Origin: Rugalucina vietnamica
Taxonomy: Eukaryota; Mollusca; Bivalvia; Lucinida; Lucinidae
DNA: 64,000 bases
Assembly: GCA_964017185.1 (NCBI GenBank)
Contig: OZ024869.1
Coordinates: 456,501 to 520,500, forward strand
Direction: 5' to 3'
Under the pieces are notes generated by a model. That model was given only the letters and a program-made list of their open reading frames with translations. It searched no databases and had not been told where the DNA came from. Below, piece after piece: positions 1 through 13,300 of this stretch (positions within the stretch are counted from its first letter, which is position 1; each line of letters begins with the position of its first letter). The position numbers and the translations under genes were made by a program.

Positions 1-585
1 GTTCGTAAGCAACAAAATGTCCAGACCTCGGACCAGACCTCGACTGCCCTGTCATCATCCCCTCCTCGTACGGACGGTCAGGCCCGGGTATACCAGAACC
101 TAGAACATCTGGAAGGGGAGAAAACGAAAAGTGACAATCTTAATGAAGAAGAGAGATTAAAAGAAAATGAGGAGGTACTAATGTTTATGCCCAAAATGAT
201 GTTCAATTTATCATACCAAAGAGCTCATAAACCCTGGTCTACAACATGAATTTCGTTTTTGTCTATCATATAATTCATATTATCCTGTACAAGTAGCTTA
301 ACAATTACCCTTTAAACTAAATCCAATCGCATTATATCTACGGAGTTTTTCTTTGCATCGGAAGTATGTTTTTCACTCCATATAAATCAGCCGTGTAATC
401 TTTTTGTCTTTTTGTTCCAGGGTTCTAAACCAGTCAAAACCCCCGATCCTGTAACTATAGAGATGGACCCTGTCCCAACCCCCGGGGACTCACAGAGACA
501 CTTGATGTACATCACTGGCGCAGTCGGTTGTGCTATACTGCTGTTTCTAGGTTACTATGCCTACAGAAAACTGAAAAGTAGATGA
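1..585 (+). CDS. C-terminal exons of a tail-anchored membrane protein (partial; exons 1-174 and 421-585)
   Basis: Frame 1 is open from the window edge to 174, where GAG is followed by a GTACTA donor. The next exon begins after TTTTGTTCCAG at 421 and stays in phase 0 to TGA at 583-585. The visible part is 113 residues. The first exon is polar and acidic, rich in Glu and Lys. The second has a Pro-rich stretch (PVPTPGD), then a hydrophobic segment of about 20 residues (YITGAVGCAILLFLGYYAY) and ends RKLKSR. A single C-terminal membrane segment followed by a short basic tail is typical of tail-anchored proteins of the mitochondrial outer membrane, peroxisome or ER; the target membrane is inferred. 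I do not recognise the family. The N-terminal part lies upstream of the window. The gene model rests on matching splice phase and a poly(A) signal 172 bp after the stop. Confidence 0.7.
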
Positions 586-756
586 CTTACATTAGAATGA
601 CCATTAATGAATAGTTCTTATTAAAACAATGAAAGTGCATGGAATGAAAAGCAAACTATTCACCTGTTATAACGTGTGTTAAATTGTGTAGGCCTATATT
701 TTGTTTAACAGTTTTCAATAATGAGAAAGAAAAATAATACAATGACGAATCTAGGC

Positions 757-762
757 AATAAA
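757..762 (+). terminator. Poly(A) signal AATAAA for the tail-anchored protein gene
   Basis: AATAAA lies 172 bp after the TGA at 583-585 in AT-rich DNA, a normal 3'UTR distance. The cleavage site is not visible. Confidence 0.5.
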
Positions 763-3632
763 ACAAAGATTTATTTCCCTTTGACTACTCTGTTCATCTA
801 TTGAAGGCTCATTTCATCAGAAGGAAAGATAACTTATATGCGTTCAAGCACGTTTACTTTTCGTAGTCATCTACCATGAACAGTGGACAGGTCCTTGCAC
901 AGAATGAACTGAGAAGCTGAGCGAAAGCCCAGTGGTTCATGCATGAGGGCAAATGATTAAGCAGCGTTCAAGACTAAATACCCATTTATCATCACAAGTT
1001 TTAAGACATTTTGTGAGAAGTTTTTATTTTGATTGACTACTATTTAATCATAATGGTACACGTATATGCATTAAACAACAATGAGTATTACCCATAAACG
1101 CGATAAGCATCTTTCCTTCTTGTATGCAGCAATGCCATTTTAATACATCTCTCTATATGGAGAAGCAAAGAGTCGTTTGCATTTGCTGAAAAAAATCAAA
1201 CAAAATGTAGGTTTTTATTCTATGAAAACTTGCCACAAAGTTGTTTGTTATATACAAGTTATACGTTTTATGAGACTGATGATTCAGCTATTACAGACAG
1301 ACTGATGATTGTATGATTATAGTTTTGGTATTGATCAATGTCACAAATTCTATTTCAAGTTGTATCGAACCACGGATTTCTGGATTCAAGGTACTCGCGG
1401 CGACGCTTAGCCACCGCACTCCCAGCAGAGACTCGGGTCCCGGGTATCAGTACAGAAACTCGATTTCCGTCATCCATTTACGTACTTGCTGACTTTCTGT
1501 TGCCCTAAACAAAACAAAATTTATTGTTGTCCGTCGAAAATGCAAAATTTATGACCATGTCCTTTAAAATTTGGGGTTCACCACTTTGTTTGGGTAACAA
1601 AAATTACAATGGTACAAAACTGAAAAAGCGAAACGAGCTCATAAAGTTTGCTAATTGAAGTGAGTCGTGACATTAATAAGCCTCTGAGTGGCATTTTAAA
1701 ATCAGTTTCTATACAAACTGGACTCCAGAGACAGAAACGATCTCCAGTTTCACGTTTTGTTGGGAAGATTCATAGTCCAATTCTGGCTATAAATAATCAT
1801 ACCGTGGCAGAACATGTACTTGCACTAATGGTTCCCATGGTTCCCATGTAGTCAGATTCTTTTAAAGCTACCATTCCTTAACCATTGGTCAAATCAGTGC
1901 GTTGTAAAAACAACAAGTAACCTGAAATAACTTACTTTACTTCATGAAAGTGTATGTATACATTTCAAAAGTCATTACTTGTAATTAGCGGTTTGAAGCA
2001 TCAACTTTGACATAATCTATTCTCGCTTATTCAGTTATTGGTTCGTCTACAATTTCATTTTAATATCCTACAAAACATTTGAAAACTATAAATCAAAAAT
2101 GTTATAAGTACCGACATTCGATCCCAGGTCAATCGACGTGCACTTGTACAATCTTAATCAACTTCAGATTGAATAAATCTTCCATCAATTAACTGATCTG
2201 TATCTACATAAATCTATTTCTGGGTGCGATGCTAAACGCTTTATCTGCACATTTGACCTATAAGTTTCAGCATTGCCGCATTCATGTGGCATGTGTAATT
2301 TATTCATGTGAAATAAAATAATTATGATTTATTCTATTTCGTATTGCCATGGTTTTGGAGCACAAATAATCATTTGTAAAAACTCAACAGAGAAAAAACA
2401 CAACAATTAAATACAACTTGCACGAAAGTAATATCTTCCTCTTTTTTCTATTGATAGTGTAAACTCGTAACAAAAGATTCATTGTAACATACCCAAATTT
2501 GCAAATGCATAATTATCCTGTAGGGTGGGTTAGTGTCAATGTTGCAACATGTTACTGCTAACTAGTTATTTTCTTTGATTTGATAAATGATGTTATGTTA
2601 CGAGGTCGCACGAGACAAACCATAGCTGCTTTATATGCATATTTACCTGTAAAACCCTAATTCTGTAACAAACGTTTAACGATGTAATTATTAGGTAGCA
2701 ACTCTATGAATAATGTTCTTTTTTTTTCCCCTTTCCCTTACATGATAGATTGTCCTCGACACAAGAAACCCTTATTTCAATATTTGTTGTTGTAGTTTTA
2801 ACCAAATTTTATCTTACAACCCAAATGATACCAGCTTTGTAGCTACCGAACACCATGCATGATTACAACTAGTCATGATGTATTATAATGCACACAAGCC
2901 CATTCAAAATCGTCCCAAATGCTTATTTGATATACATGGCACACAACCCAACGAATCTAATGTTAAGTTATACATGTTTACTGATTTTCTCCCTTTCGCC
3001 CCTATACCTATTTTAATACTATATGGGCCACAACGTGAGAAAATGTACCTTCGGGCACTTTTTTTAGTATTGGAAAAACAAAAATACTTTGAATGCATGA
3101 TGTTTCTAGAATCTGATAGTCTTTAATTGGCCAGATTATTCCAGTTATTTTGTGAGATATGACCAATTTACTATATGAACCATACAGACGTCATTGTCCT
3201 GAAAAATGACGTCAAAATTGCGTAATGCATTTCTGTATGTTAGTAGAGCTAACAAAACTCGATGCATTTGCTTAAAACATTTTAAGCACTGGTCAGAATT
3301 TTTTGTTAACTTAGAAGCATACCATCCTTACAGGCAATCTGACGTAGTTATTTTGTCTATTTTTATGATGATGCAGTTGCTATGGTTACCGTTTAACGAT
3401 AGATATAGGAAAAGTATGTGTAATATGGGCTAAAACAAGGGAAGATAACTCCAAATATTGAAAATAAATATGTTTTGAAACTCCTTAATTTTGTAGCCAA
3501 GTGTTCAAAGATTACAAATACAGTGTTATTTCTAAAACGTATGTTACATCAGTTTTCCGCTTTCTGTTGCTTACTACTAGTAATGTCAGAATGTCCGAAG
3601 GTACATTTTGTCACGTTGAGGTTCATATAATG
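763..3632. other. Intergenic, no recognised feature
   Basis: AT-rich DNA with only short open frames lacking recognisable motifs. I see no coding exon, RNA gene or element boundary here. Confidence 0.5.
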
Positions 3633-3638
3633 TAGAAC

Positions 3639-4857
3639 TGTTGCAACCAGGAATGTAACAATGTAACAATTGTTACATTTTGGGCAGTTTGTTACATTTT
3701 GGGCCGACAACGACGACCAGAAATGTAACAATAATGTAACATTTTTTTTGTTACATTTTGGGTCGATAGAGTACCTATCGACCCAAAATGTAACAACAGT
3801 TACATTTTTGGCAGTTTGTCGCTGTCGACGCTGTCGGTCCAAAATGTAACAAAAATATTTTTTACAAAATGGGATATTCTAGCATCTTATTTTTTTAAGT
3901 TTTCTTAAATATTAATGAGTATGCAAATTAGATAATTTACGTGTATGACAACTAGACAAAGGTTCAGCGCCTAAACCTTAATTTGGTACCATATTCACAT
4001 CAAGTTAAGGTTAATAGCTTGTACATGTAAGATATGTCTGATTTCGTACGTACACCATATTACCAATCATTGAAAGAGGCGAACTTGGGTACATGTCGAA
4101 ATACGAGTTTTTTAGGGCAAATGGCCAAAATCCCGGGCCAAAATCACGTACTATTTAAGTCTTGGGTATTCTGATTATAGACTGGTTATCCTGTTGTACC
4201 CCACAGCCAGCAAAGTAGCTATTTTTCTTTTCAAAACTTTACAAAGGAAAAGGGTTAGGAAACGCTAGTAGTTTGGACATGTTGGAAGAGAAAGTTTAGA
4301 TTTTGTTACATTGTTACATTTTGGGTTGTATATGGAAAACCTAAATTGTAACAATGTAACAACACGAATGTCTTGAATAAGAAAAAATGATTTAGAATAA
4401 TTTATTCTTTCATCAGTTTTGAATATAACTGGAAAAGTTTCGACATGCGATAGTGGGGGATAGTACTCGTTGGGAAGTCATTTTCTAAGTTTTAATTCAA
4501 AATATTAAGTCTTAATATTATAGTTTGATGCAAATGTGGATTGAGTGAAGAAATTGAAAGATAAACGTGTTTCTCTTCATCGTCTTTGACGGATAATAGA
4601 TGCTAAAGTGTATGTTTAAATATTCATTTTTTTTTTTTTCAAAAATATGCCACTCATCGACCCAAAATGTAACACAATTTTTGTTACATGATTGTTACAT
4701 TTCTGGTCGTCGTTGTCGGCCCAAAATGTAACAAATTACCCAAAATGTAACAATTGTTACATTATTGTTACATTTCTGGTCGTCGTTGTCGGCCCAAAAT
4801 GTAACAAACTGCCCAAAATGTAACAATTGTTACATTGTTACATTCCTGGTTGCAACA
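3639..4857. mobile_element. Foldback/MITE-like element with perfect 103-bp terminal inverted repeats and 6-bp TSD
   Basis: The left end starts TGTTGCAACCAGGAATGTAA and the right end is its exact reverse complement for the outer 103 bp. TAGAAC at 3633-3638 is repeated at 4858-4863, a 6-bp target-site duplication. The arms are made of repeated TGTTACATT and CCCAAAATGTAACA modules. The right arm carries an extra tandem copy of a module of about 100 bp containing CGACAACGACGACCAG (read on the minus strand). The core (about 3850-4650) is AT-rich with a few more of the same modules and no coding capacity. The element is non-autonomous and I cannot assign its superfamily; 6-bp duplications are known for IS3EU and Dada elements among others. 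The perfect arms imply a recent insertion or active arm homogenisation. Confidence 0.88.
3750..3794. repeat. Perfect 20-bp-arm hairpin with 5-nt loop inside the foldback arm
   Basis: The left arm GTTACATTTTGGGTCGATAG, the loop AGTAC and then the exact reverse complement of the arm. It could extrude as a cruciform. The arm sequence is the same TGTTACATTTTGGG module that fills the whole element. Confidence 0.9.
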
Positions 4858-4863
4858 TAGAAC

Positions 4864-6593
4864 ATTATTAACATTGAATTTCATTTTCTTAAATCATTTC
4901 GATATGAAAAAGAGAGTGTAAGAATACATACCTGAAAATACATGTCACTCAAACATCACTGACTCACTGTTCTTCATCTCTTGTGCTGTCCCTTTATTGG
5001 TGAGGCAGCGTCACATTGCAATATGTTTTCAGGACTCTATTGGAATGTTGGAACGGAAGTGTTTTAGAAAATTTCTCCTTAATAACCTTAATGAGCCCAC
5101 TTTGATCGGTCCTGTACAGCCAGTGCCAAATACTCCATTCGTATGTTGAAATCCATCAATGAGGCTTGATGGTGGCTTTACAACTGCCTTCCAGCCGCCC
5201 TGAGAGCGCTGGACGGGCGGGCTGAACCAATTGTTGATAGAACTTGTAGCCCAACCCCATGGTACATAAAAAGGCAATAAAATATGTTTCCCTCTTGTAA
5301 TTCTTCGAAGAAAACTTCTATTCTTTTGACGTCACTGATAATGCATTCTTTAACAAGGTTGCAGGCCATCTCATATGTGCCATGCCATATTTAAGGACGT
5401 ATGCACGCTTTGCATCCCTGCATTCTTCTAATTCGCTGTGGAAATGATAGCCTCTATATGAAAGTTGTCCCGAAAGAGGAGCGAGGTTACAAAAGTGCAT
5501 CGGAGTGCAGGTTAGCCAGCTGATCTACTCAGATACATGCAGTACCGCAACATAAACATCAACTTTTTTGTAGTTGAACGTCCATCCGGCGTTGCAAAAA
5601 TGTTATGCATCACGCCTTTTGTCACTTGGTGATATTTTTTTTATAATACCAAATGCAGGTTCTTAGATGGGTCAACTCTTTCTTTGATTTTGTAGCAGAC
5701 TGTTATAACCAGCAGCCATACTTCCTTGAGTTAAGCCCTGAAACAGAGACAACACAATGTCCAGTGTTAGATCTCCACAAATCAAATTCTATCTCCCAAA
5801 AGGCAAACTGTTCATAACTAATCATTGACAAATGTCAATAAGACCTTATTATTGCTAATTATTAAGGTATAATTGAATTGCATTTGACAGATTAAGATCT
5901 CATTAGAATATTACTGTCATAAATACTTCCAAATTATTACGTTCGGCTAGACGAACAAAACAGAAAGACATTCAATTTGTCGAACAGAAGTTTGAAAAAG
6001 AAGTAATCAAATTTTGAAAATATGAGGCAACCAAGAAAAGATATTTTTTCCCAGGAGATTCACGTTCTATCCATAGCCACTGATGCTGAGACTTAAAACA
6101 AGGGATTCGGGACAATCTAAACAGCTTAACGGTACCGATTGCGTTGATCAGCCTGCACAGACGCAGAAAAACTGATCCATGCATAGACAGATTTCATCAT
6201 CTCACGGCTCATAGTAAACATAGATAGGGATTGTGACAAATACTCTTTTAAGTTTTCTGATTATAGGTCTATATCTACAATAATAACAAAATAATGTAAG
6301 TAAAGCCAATGTAGACATTTTGATAGATTTAGGTAAATGTTTCAAAAGCGACACGAAAATTAAAGTATACGTTAACTTGGTGTCGTTTTATTTTGGACAA
6401 ATATCACTTTGTGTCAGTTCTCTGTGATTTGATCTTCGGCCTTGATTTTACAAGTTAATTTCAGTTATAAATCATATTGAACCTTACCATAAGAAAAATA
6501 AGAAGAAAATAACTGCAGGTTGTTGATCGATTCCCGATCAGGTATTTAAGACACATTCAACGTTGCTCGCAAGCGATTTTTTTTTTAAATTAT
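4864..6593. other. Intergenic, little recognisable apart from the remnant at 5029-5500
   Basis: AT-rich, with no further coding or element signals seen. Confidence 0.4.
5029..5500 (-). pseudogene. Possible decayed coding remnant, unrecognised
   Basis: Three minus-strand open frames overlap in series (5500-5318, 5369-5178, 5277-5029). At their junctions the text runs on in another frame, for example a KYGMAHM frame leading into MACNLVKEC. The composition looks protein-like. This fits an old gene or transposon fragment broken by two frameshifts, but no domain is recognisable and chance remains possible. Confidence 0.2.
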
Positions 6594-6639
6594 AACTGCA
6601 TCTTTGTTCTATCTGGAACTGCATCTTTGTTCTATCTGG
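6594..6639 (+). repeat. Perfect 23-bp tandem duplication
   Basis: Two exact adjacent copies beginning AACTGCATCTTTGTTCTATC and ending TGG. It is a recent short duplication immediately left of the palindrome at 6650-6665. Confidence 0.9.
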
Positions 6640-6649
6640 ACTTGGTGCT

Positions 6650-6665
6650 TGTTCCACGTGGAACA
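6650..6665. promoter_or_regulatory. Perfect 16-bp palindrome centred on CACGTG
   Basis: TGTTCCACGTGGAACA is fully self-complementary and contains a canonical E-box (CACGTG), a site for bHLH and bHLH-Zip factors. No gene start is recognisable nearby, so a regulatory role is only a possibility. Confidence 0.35.
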
Positions 6666-9600
6666 TCGTCTAAAATTGCATTGGTGTGAATGTTTGTATA
6701 TCGAAGTTTTCAAGCATGATGGGATTTTGTGCAAGAAAAGCTAAGGACGAACGCAAGTAGAAGTGACTCGTTGCCTCATTTTGGGTATGTGTACAAACCT
6801 GCCATGATTGCTTAAATACACTGAATACTCTTCAAGTCGCGAAATAAATAGACACAGTTGTTTGACAATGTATACATTTGTTTAAGTGTATGGGCTTAAG
6901 AACTATAAAAAGGAGGGCAGCTCCTGCTGTAATTAAGGTTCAAGTGTTTGAGTCTGAAATATGAATTTAGCGCGAAAATCTTCCTTCAAACACTTATAAT
7001 AGTTGTCAGTCTTTTGCATTTTACTTCATTATTTGTAATGTTTTATTTACAGTCAATAAAAGACCCAATCGAATCGTATTAAAATGTACATATAGGCCAA
7101 TTAGTTTAGAATTAAACCGTAATGGAGCTTCTGTGTAAATACATATTGTGTCGATATAATATTTGATAGGGTTAATTAGTGGATACTTCTATGATTTGCA
7201 TTTTATTTGGCACGTTTCCTTGTGCAATATATCTTGTCGAGAAAGCAAATCTCTATTATTACCTCTTTCTTCAAGAGCGTCTGAATAGTTTCTTAGAGCG
7301 GGGGGTATAGCGCCATCTCGTACTTGTAACGACAGGGTACCTAAGACGTCATCAAGTTGATCAGGAAACCCCAGTATATGCATCACCAATTCAACAATCA
7401 CATCTCTGTATAGAACAGATTGTATGTCAGCGATACGGCGATAATCATGATAATGTGTGGTGCAGACTGCTGATAAGACGAAGAAATTCAGAGGCTTCTT
7501 GAAGAAAAGCTCCGATTGCACAAAGGCGAAGGCGCGTCAAGATGATCCTAGTTCTATGCCCAAGAAGGCAGCCTACAGCAATATTTGCAGGACAGCCCAG
7601 AATATTTTTGTGTTGCAGAAGGAGATGAGAGTGGCTCAGCGCCAAAGAACTCAGCCTAAAGTAAAATTTGTAAGACAGGTAAAATAAGACCAAGTTCAGG
7701 AACATAAAATACTTCTGGCTGAGAAAGTATACGGTCCAGTAGTTTGTTTGCCCACCTGGAAAACACTCTCTCCAGAGCACTTCACACTGATGTTGATCTG
7801 TTTTAGAACTGCAAATGTCCATGTGGCATTTGGAAGTCTCTTGACACCAGAAAATTGTGGTACCGTGACTGCATATGCATTTAAAGACTGTTAAGGTGTT
7901 TGTGTGAAAACTCATTAAAACCAAGTAGCAAAACAAGAACCCAGACAGAGAGACCCTAACGAGGAGACATGGATGCAAAACCTACATATGGTCTAAGCTA
8001 GCACACCTAAGATTGACTGACCACTTTATAAAGTGCCCGATGACCGACAACCAAAGAACGTTTTCGATGGAGATTTTCTTTTTGTACAGACAGGGGGAAA
8101 GGCGTTCTCATGGTACCAGAAGATAAGCTACTGAGACGCACTTAAAGTTTCACTAAGTTATTTCAATATTGCAGAGTATTGGGGTCATGCTACATAGAAT
8201 ATGTCAGGTTGGCGCTGCCTCATCAACAATGCCACGATCAGCTGAAGAAAACACCGAATGTCAACCATGACCTTATGAGATCCTTATTCGGCAATATCAG
8301 TTCTTCAGTGCCTCAGTATAATCGAAAGATTCTCATTTGAATGACTTTGTTTGAGAATATGGTCATTATTTAGCAGATTGGTACTTAAAATTCCTTTTCA
8401 TACGAAACGTTGTGCCACACGAAAAACGTTTATATTTACACGACTCACTTCAAAACTTTCTTTTAAAACACATTCTTCGTGTGACACATAATTTCGGCTA
8501 ATTATTGGGTGAAATTGACCCCCAATTGTGTACGCTCATTAAAACTGTCGGTTTAATAGATAAAATCGAAAACCGAGGTGAGAAAAAAGATTGACAAATG
8601 AGTAGTGATACAAAGAGAACGTATCAAATGCTCAGTAAGCAGCTCTTTCCCCAAACGTGGACATACAGTTATCCAAACTTTAACAACAATGTATGAATAT
8701 GCAGATAAAAGGCGAAAAAGAGCACGCATATCCGATCCAGTGTGTACTAGGACTTATAGATCGCTAGAAAAGCACCTGTCATCAAGCTTGTGGGATGGAA
8801 ACCCCTTTTAAAATAAAGGGGTGAGAAAACTAATCAGCAAAAACATAAACACATTAAGCCGCACATGATTATAGGGTACTGCCGAAATCAGATTCCATTC
8901 AACTAGGAAAACTTCCCGCCTTGGCTAGTGGTCACTTGTTTTCTGAAATTAATGGAAATATGCGGAAATCTGATCTAAATTGAAGATAAAAGCATGCAAA
9001 TCACTTTAAACCGACTGTGGCAAATTTCTTTCAGTCAAGTTTGAGTAAACATTTTCATTTGTGGCATTTTACATCTATTACGACCATCAACTGCGCGGAC
9101 ATGTACATGCAAATGGCACGAGCATTAAATGCTTCTCATCATTCAAAAGAAACCGGCACTTTGCTGCTTCGGACGGTGCTTGTGATAATATATAAAGTTA
9201 AGATATGATTCGGCTTTTCTTGGTTGGTCTCGACGTTCAAGTATCAATGGGGTTGCTAGTGGACTGGTATAAAGCCCCAGCTCTTTGACCAGACAGGCCC
9301 ACTTGAGTACCACCAACCTACCAAAAGGGAGCGGGCGGATAGGGCGCCCTGTTAAGAGGATACGGAGAGCAACACAATAATAGCAAACACGGTTATCACC
9401 AAAACCGTCAAAATGCTTCGATTTGATATTTATGTGTACCAAACATCACAGCGCCGACTTTAATTCCGGTAGCAACCATGGTACGGAGAAATATTTCGTC
9501 GTTAAGTTTTACTTTCAATTTACGGTGCATTATCATGGCCAGAGATTAGAGGCTATTTAAACTGGTAATCCGTGCATTATGCGGAATGATAGAGACATCT

Positions 9601-10318
9601 TTGAATCTTTCAACGTTTAGCACCTTATGTAAATGATTATCATGAAACTTCTAATACCAACCTGTTTTACGTCATTCTGAACAAATACAGTAGTAAAGGG
9701 CGGAACAGGTCTATAGGATGGCTTGACCGATTGTATACCATGTACATGTATAACTCTCTCGCAACCCAACACCAATGAAATAAGGGCAAATTTGATAAAA
9801 AAAATAATAATAATAATACAGTTGTCACTTTTAAAGTTACATAGATGCAAACAAAAGAAACTTGTGACTATAAAACCATAAAAAGGTACTTTATGACAAA
9901 CAGCAAAATATCAACAACATTTTTGCAACATAAAGTGCTGAAAATAATTAACGAACATCCACCGTTTAATGCACAAAGCCGTTAATGTTACCAGGTTTTG
10001 TTTTAAAAATGTTATATAACGACAGTTTAATTCTTTGTTATGACAAAATGTATTAACTGTTGACAACCATATTGTAGCTTAAGTTTTACTATTGCGATTT
10101 CAGCTCTATTCTGCATCTTTTTGCTGTTGGTTTTGCCGGTTTGTTAATTTTCACGTTTTATCTTAGAAGTTGACGTACAGATGTGAAAATCAGCCAAAGT
10201 GAACACACATTTTTTCTAATCGTTTGAAAATGATAATTTCCACAATTCATCGAATCAGAACCATACAGCACTGTATTTGGTTTTCATTGTATTATTCTGT
10301 TAACTGCTTTTTGCTGAT

Positions 10319-10325
<7 letters not shown>
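6666..10325. other. Intergenic, no supported gene
   Basis: Mostly AT-rich. The one stretch with exon-like edges is 7469-7679 on the plus strand: it follows TGGTGCAG, stays open, is Lys/Arg/Gln-rich and ends CAG before GTAAAA. It matches no family I know and has no partner exons. Confidence 0.35.

Positions 10326-10376
<51 letters not shown>
10326..10376 (+). repeat. 51-nt poly(T) run followed by (GTT)n
   Basis: An uninterrupted run of 51 T, then GTTGTTGTTGTTG, directly before the minisatellite starts. On the minus strand this would be a poly(A) tail, so it may mark the 3' end of an old retrotransposed sequence, or simply be slippage. Confidence 0.9.
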
Positions 10377-10377
<1 letters not shown>

Positions 10378-13300
10378 TTGTTGTTGTTGCTCAAACGTGC
10401 TGCCCTGGTGTCCGTGCAGTGCATTTGCCATTGCAAAAAAATAGTAGCTTTGTTGGTCTTGCAAGTCAAAAGCAATCCAGTTCCATTTTTTTTCCAAAAG
10501 TGATTCTCGATAAGCCATGCAGTGCCATTTCCTTTGCAATCCACAATGTTATCATGTAAGCCATGCAATGACATTTCCTTTGCAATCCACAATGTTGTCA
10601 TGTAAGCCATGCAGTGACATTTCCTTCGCAGTCAAAAGTGTTGCCCTATAAGCCATGCAGTGTCATTTTCTTTGCAATCAAAAGTGTTGCCCCACAAGCC
10701 ACGCAGTGCGATTTCCGTTGCAATCATAAATGTTGGCCCTATAAGTCATGCAGGAGTGTAGGACAAAATCCCCCCCGGACAGAATCCCCCCCCCCACTCT
10801 TTTTTGTTGACAAGGACAGAATCCCCCCCCCCCCCCAGTATATCTTGCAAATAGTACAGAATCGCCCCCATTCCCAGTCAGAATCTTCATAATCATATTG
10901 TTACATTTTACATCTATATGTCAACTATTTTTGCATCAAAAAAGTTTCTTTATTCATTGTTTGCTAATGATTGGATAATTATGTTGTTTGGTTTTTATTT
11001 TTTAAAGAAAGCTGCATCTTAATATGTTACAATTACTGCTAATAGCAATAATCAGGTGACACAAACTTCTATGTGTTGAGTAATTAACAAAGTTATTGTA
11101 AAAGGTATCGAAAATAACCAAATTGTCATATTTAATTTTCTCTAATCACCACTTGTTATAGTCAACTTAATAATATCTAAATGAATTCAAAGAATGCTCA
11201 ATTATTGAAGTAGATTCTGTCTGAGAAGGGATGGGGGGGGGGGGGAGATTCTGTCCTATTTGCAAGATATACTGGGGGGGGGGATTCTGTCCTCGTCAAC
11301 AAAAAAGAGTGGGGGGATTCTGTCCGGGGGGGATTTTGTCCGGATACCGTCATGCAGTGGCATTTTCTTTGCGATCAAAAGTGTTGCCCCATAAGCAATG
11401 CAGTGCGATTTCCGTTGAAATCATAAATGGTAGCCTAGTAAGCCATGCAGTTCCATTTCCTTTGCAGTTAAAAGAGTTGTCGCACAAGCCATGATGCAGT
11501 GTTATCTCCTTAACAATCAAAAGTGCTGCCCTATACGCCATTTCGTTTGCAGTCAAAAGTGTTGCCCTGCAGCCATTCAGTGTCATTTTCTATGCAATCA
11601 AAAGTGTTGCCTTGTGAGCCATGCAGTGCCAGTTTCTTTACAATCAAAAGAATTTCCCTATAAACCAAGCCGTGCCATTTCCTTTGCAGTCAAAAGTGTT
11701 GACCTATACGCCATGCAGAACCTATCCTTAACAATAAAATGTGTTGCCCAAAACGATATACACTGCCATTTCCTTTGCAATCAAAGGTGTTGGCCTATAA
11801 GCAAGGCAGTGTAATTTCCTTTAGAATAGAATCAAAAGTTTTGTCTTATAAGCCATGCAGTGCCATTTCGTTTGATGTCAGTGTTGCCCTATAAACCAAG
11901 CAGTTTCATTTCGTTTGCAATCAAAAGTGTTGCACTATAAGCCATGCAGTGTCAATGCCTTTCCAATCAAACGCCCAATAAGACATGCAGTACCATTTCC
12001 TTTACAATCAAAAGCCTATAGGTCATCAGTGCCATAAGTGTTGCCCCATGAGCAACACAGTGCCATTTCCTTTGCAGACAAAAGTGTTTCCCTCATAAGT
12101 CATTTCCCTTGCAGTCCAAAGTGTTGCACCATAAGTCATGCAGTGTTATTTCCTTTGAAATCAAAAGTGGTGTCCTATCAGCCATTCAGTGCCATTTCCT
12201 TTGCAGTCCAAAGTTTTGCAATATAAGCAAAACAATGCCAGTTTCTTTGTGGTCAAACGCCATACAGTGCAATTTACTTTGCAAATCAAAAGCGTTGCTC
12301 CTAAAGCCATGCAGTGTTATCGCCATTGCAATCAAAAACGTTTCCCCCCCCCCCCTAAGACATGCGGTATCATTTCCTTGTTATGCCTTTCCTTTGTCAT
12401 CAAATGTGCTGCACTATAAGCATTGTACTGTCATTTCCTTTGCAATCAAATGTGTTGCCTTATAAGCCTTAAATTGCATTTTCCTTTGCAATTAAAAGTC
12501 TTACCCTATAAGCCGTGCAGTATAATTTCTTTTGCAACCAAATGTGTTGCCATATTAGTTTTGTAGTTCAATTAGGTTTGAAATCAAATTCGTTGCCCTA
12601 TAAGCCGTGCAGTGTAATTTTCTTTGCAATCAAACGTGTTGCCCTATAAGCCGTGCAGTGTAATTTCCTTTGCAATCAAACGTGTTGCCCTATAAGCCGT
12701 GCAGTGTAATTTCCTTTGCAATCAAACGTGTTGCCCTATAAGCCGTGCAGTGTAATTTCCTTTGCAATCAAATGTCTTGCCCAATAAGCCTTGTAGTGAC
12801 ATTGCCTTTGCAATCAATCAAAGGTTTTGCACTGCAAGCCGTGCAGAGCCACTTCACTTGCAATCAAAAGTGTAACCCTATTGTACATAGAGTGTATTTT
12901 CCGTTGCAATCAAAAATGGTTGCTGTGTTTTCCTTATATTGCAATTTCCTTTACAACCTAAAGTGTTGCCCTATTGTCCGTACAGTGCATTTCCCAATGC
13001 AGTTAAAATGGTTGCTATGTTTTCCGTGCAGTGTAATTGTTTTGCAATCAAAAGTGTTGTCTTATTGTCTGTGCAGTGCATTTTCTATTTCAATAAAAAT
13101 GTTGCCTTACCTTGTCCACGCAGTGCCTATTCCATTGCAATAAAATGTAGGCATGTCGTGAATTCAGTTCCATTTCCTTTGCAATCAACCATGCTGTCCG
13201 TCTAATGTAATTGCAGTCAAAGTGATTTCATATTAGTCATGTAGTGCTTTTTTCTGTGAAAACAAAAGTGTTGCCCTACTGTCCGTGCAGTGCATTTCCC

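Noticed and set aside
3549..3842. 97-codon minus frame
   Set aside because: Made of the TGTTACATT modules of the foldback arm.
7445..7978. 177-codon minus frame and overlapping 211-nt plus exon candidate
   Set aside because: No recognisable family on either strand and no neighbouring exons; exon-like edges alone are weak.
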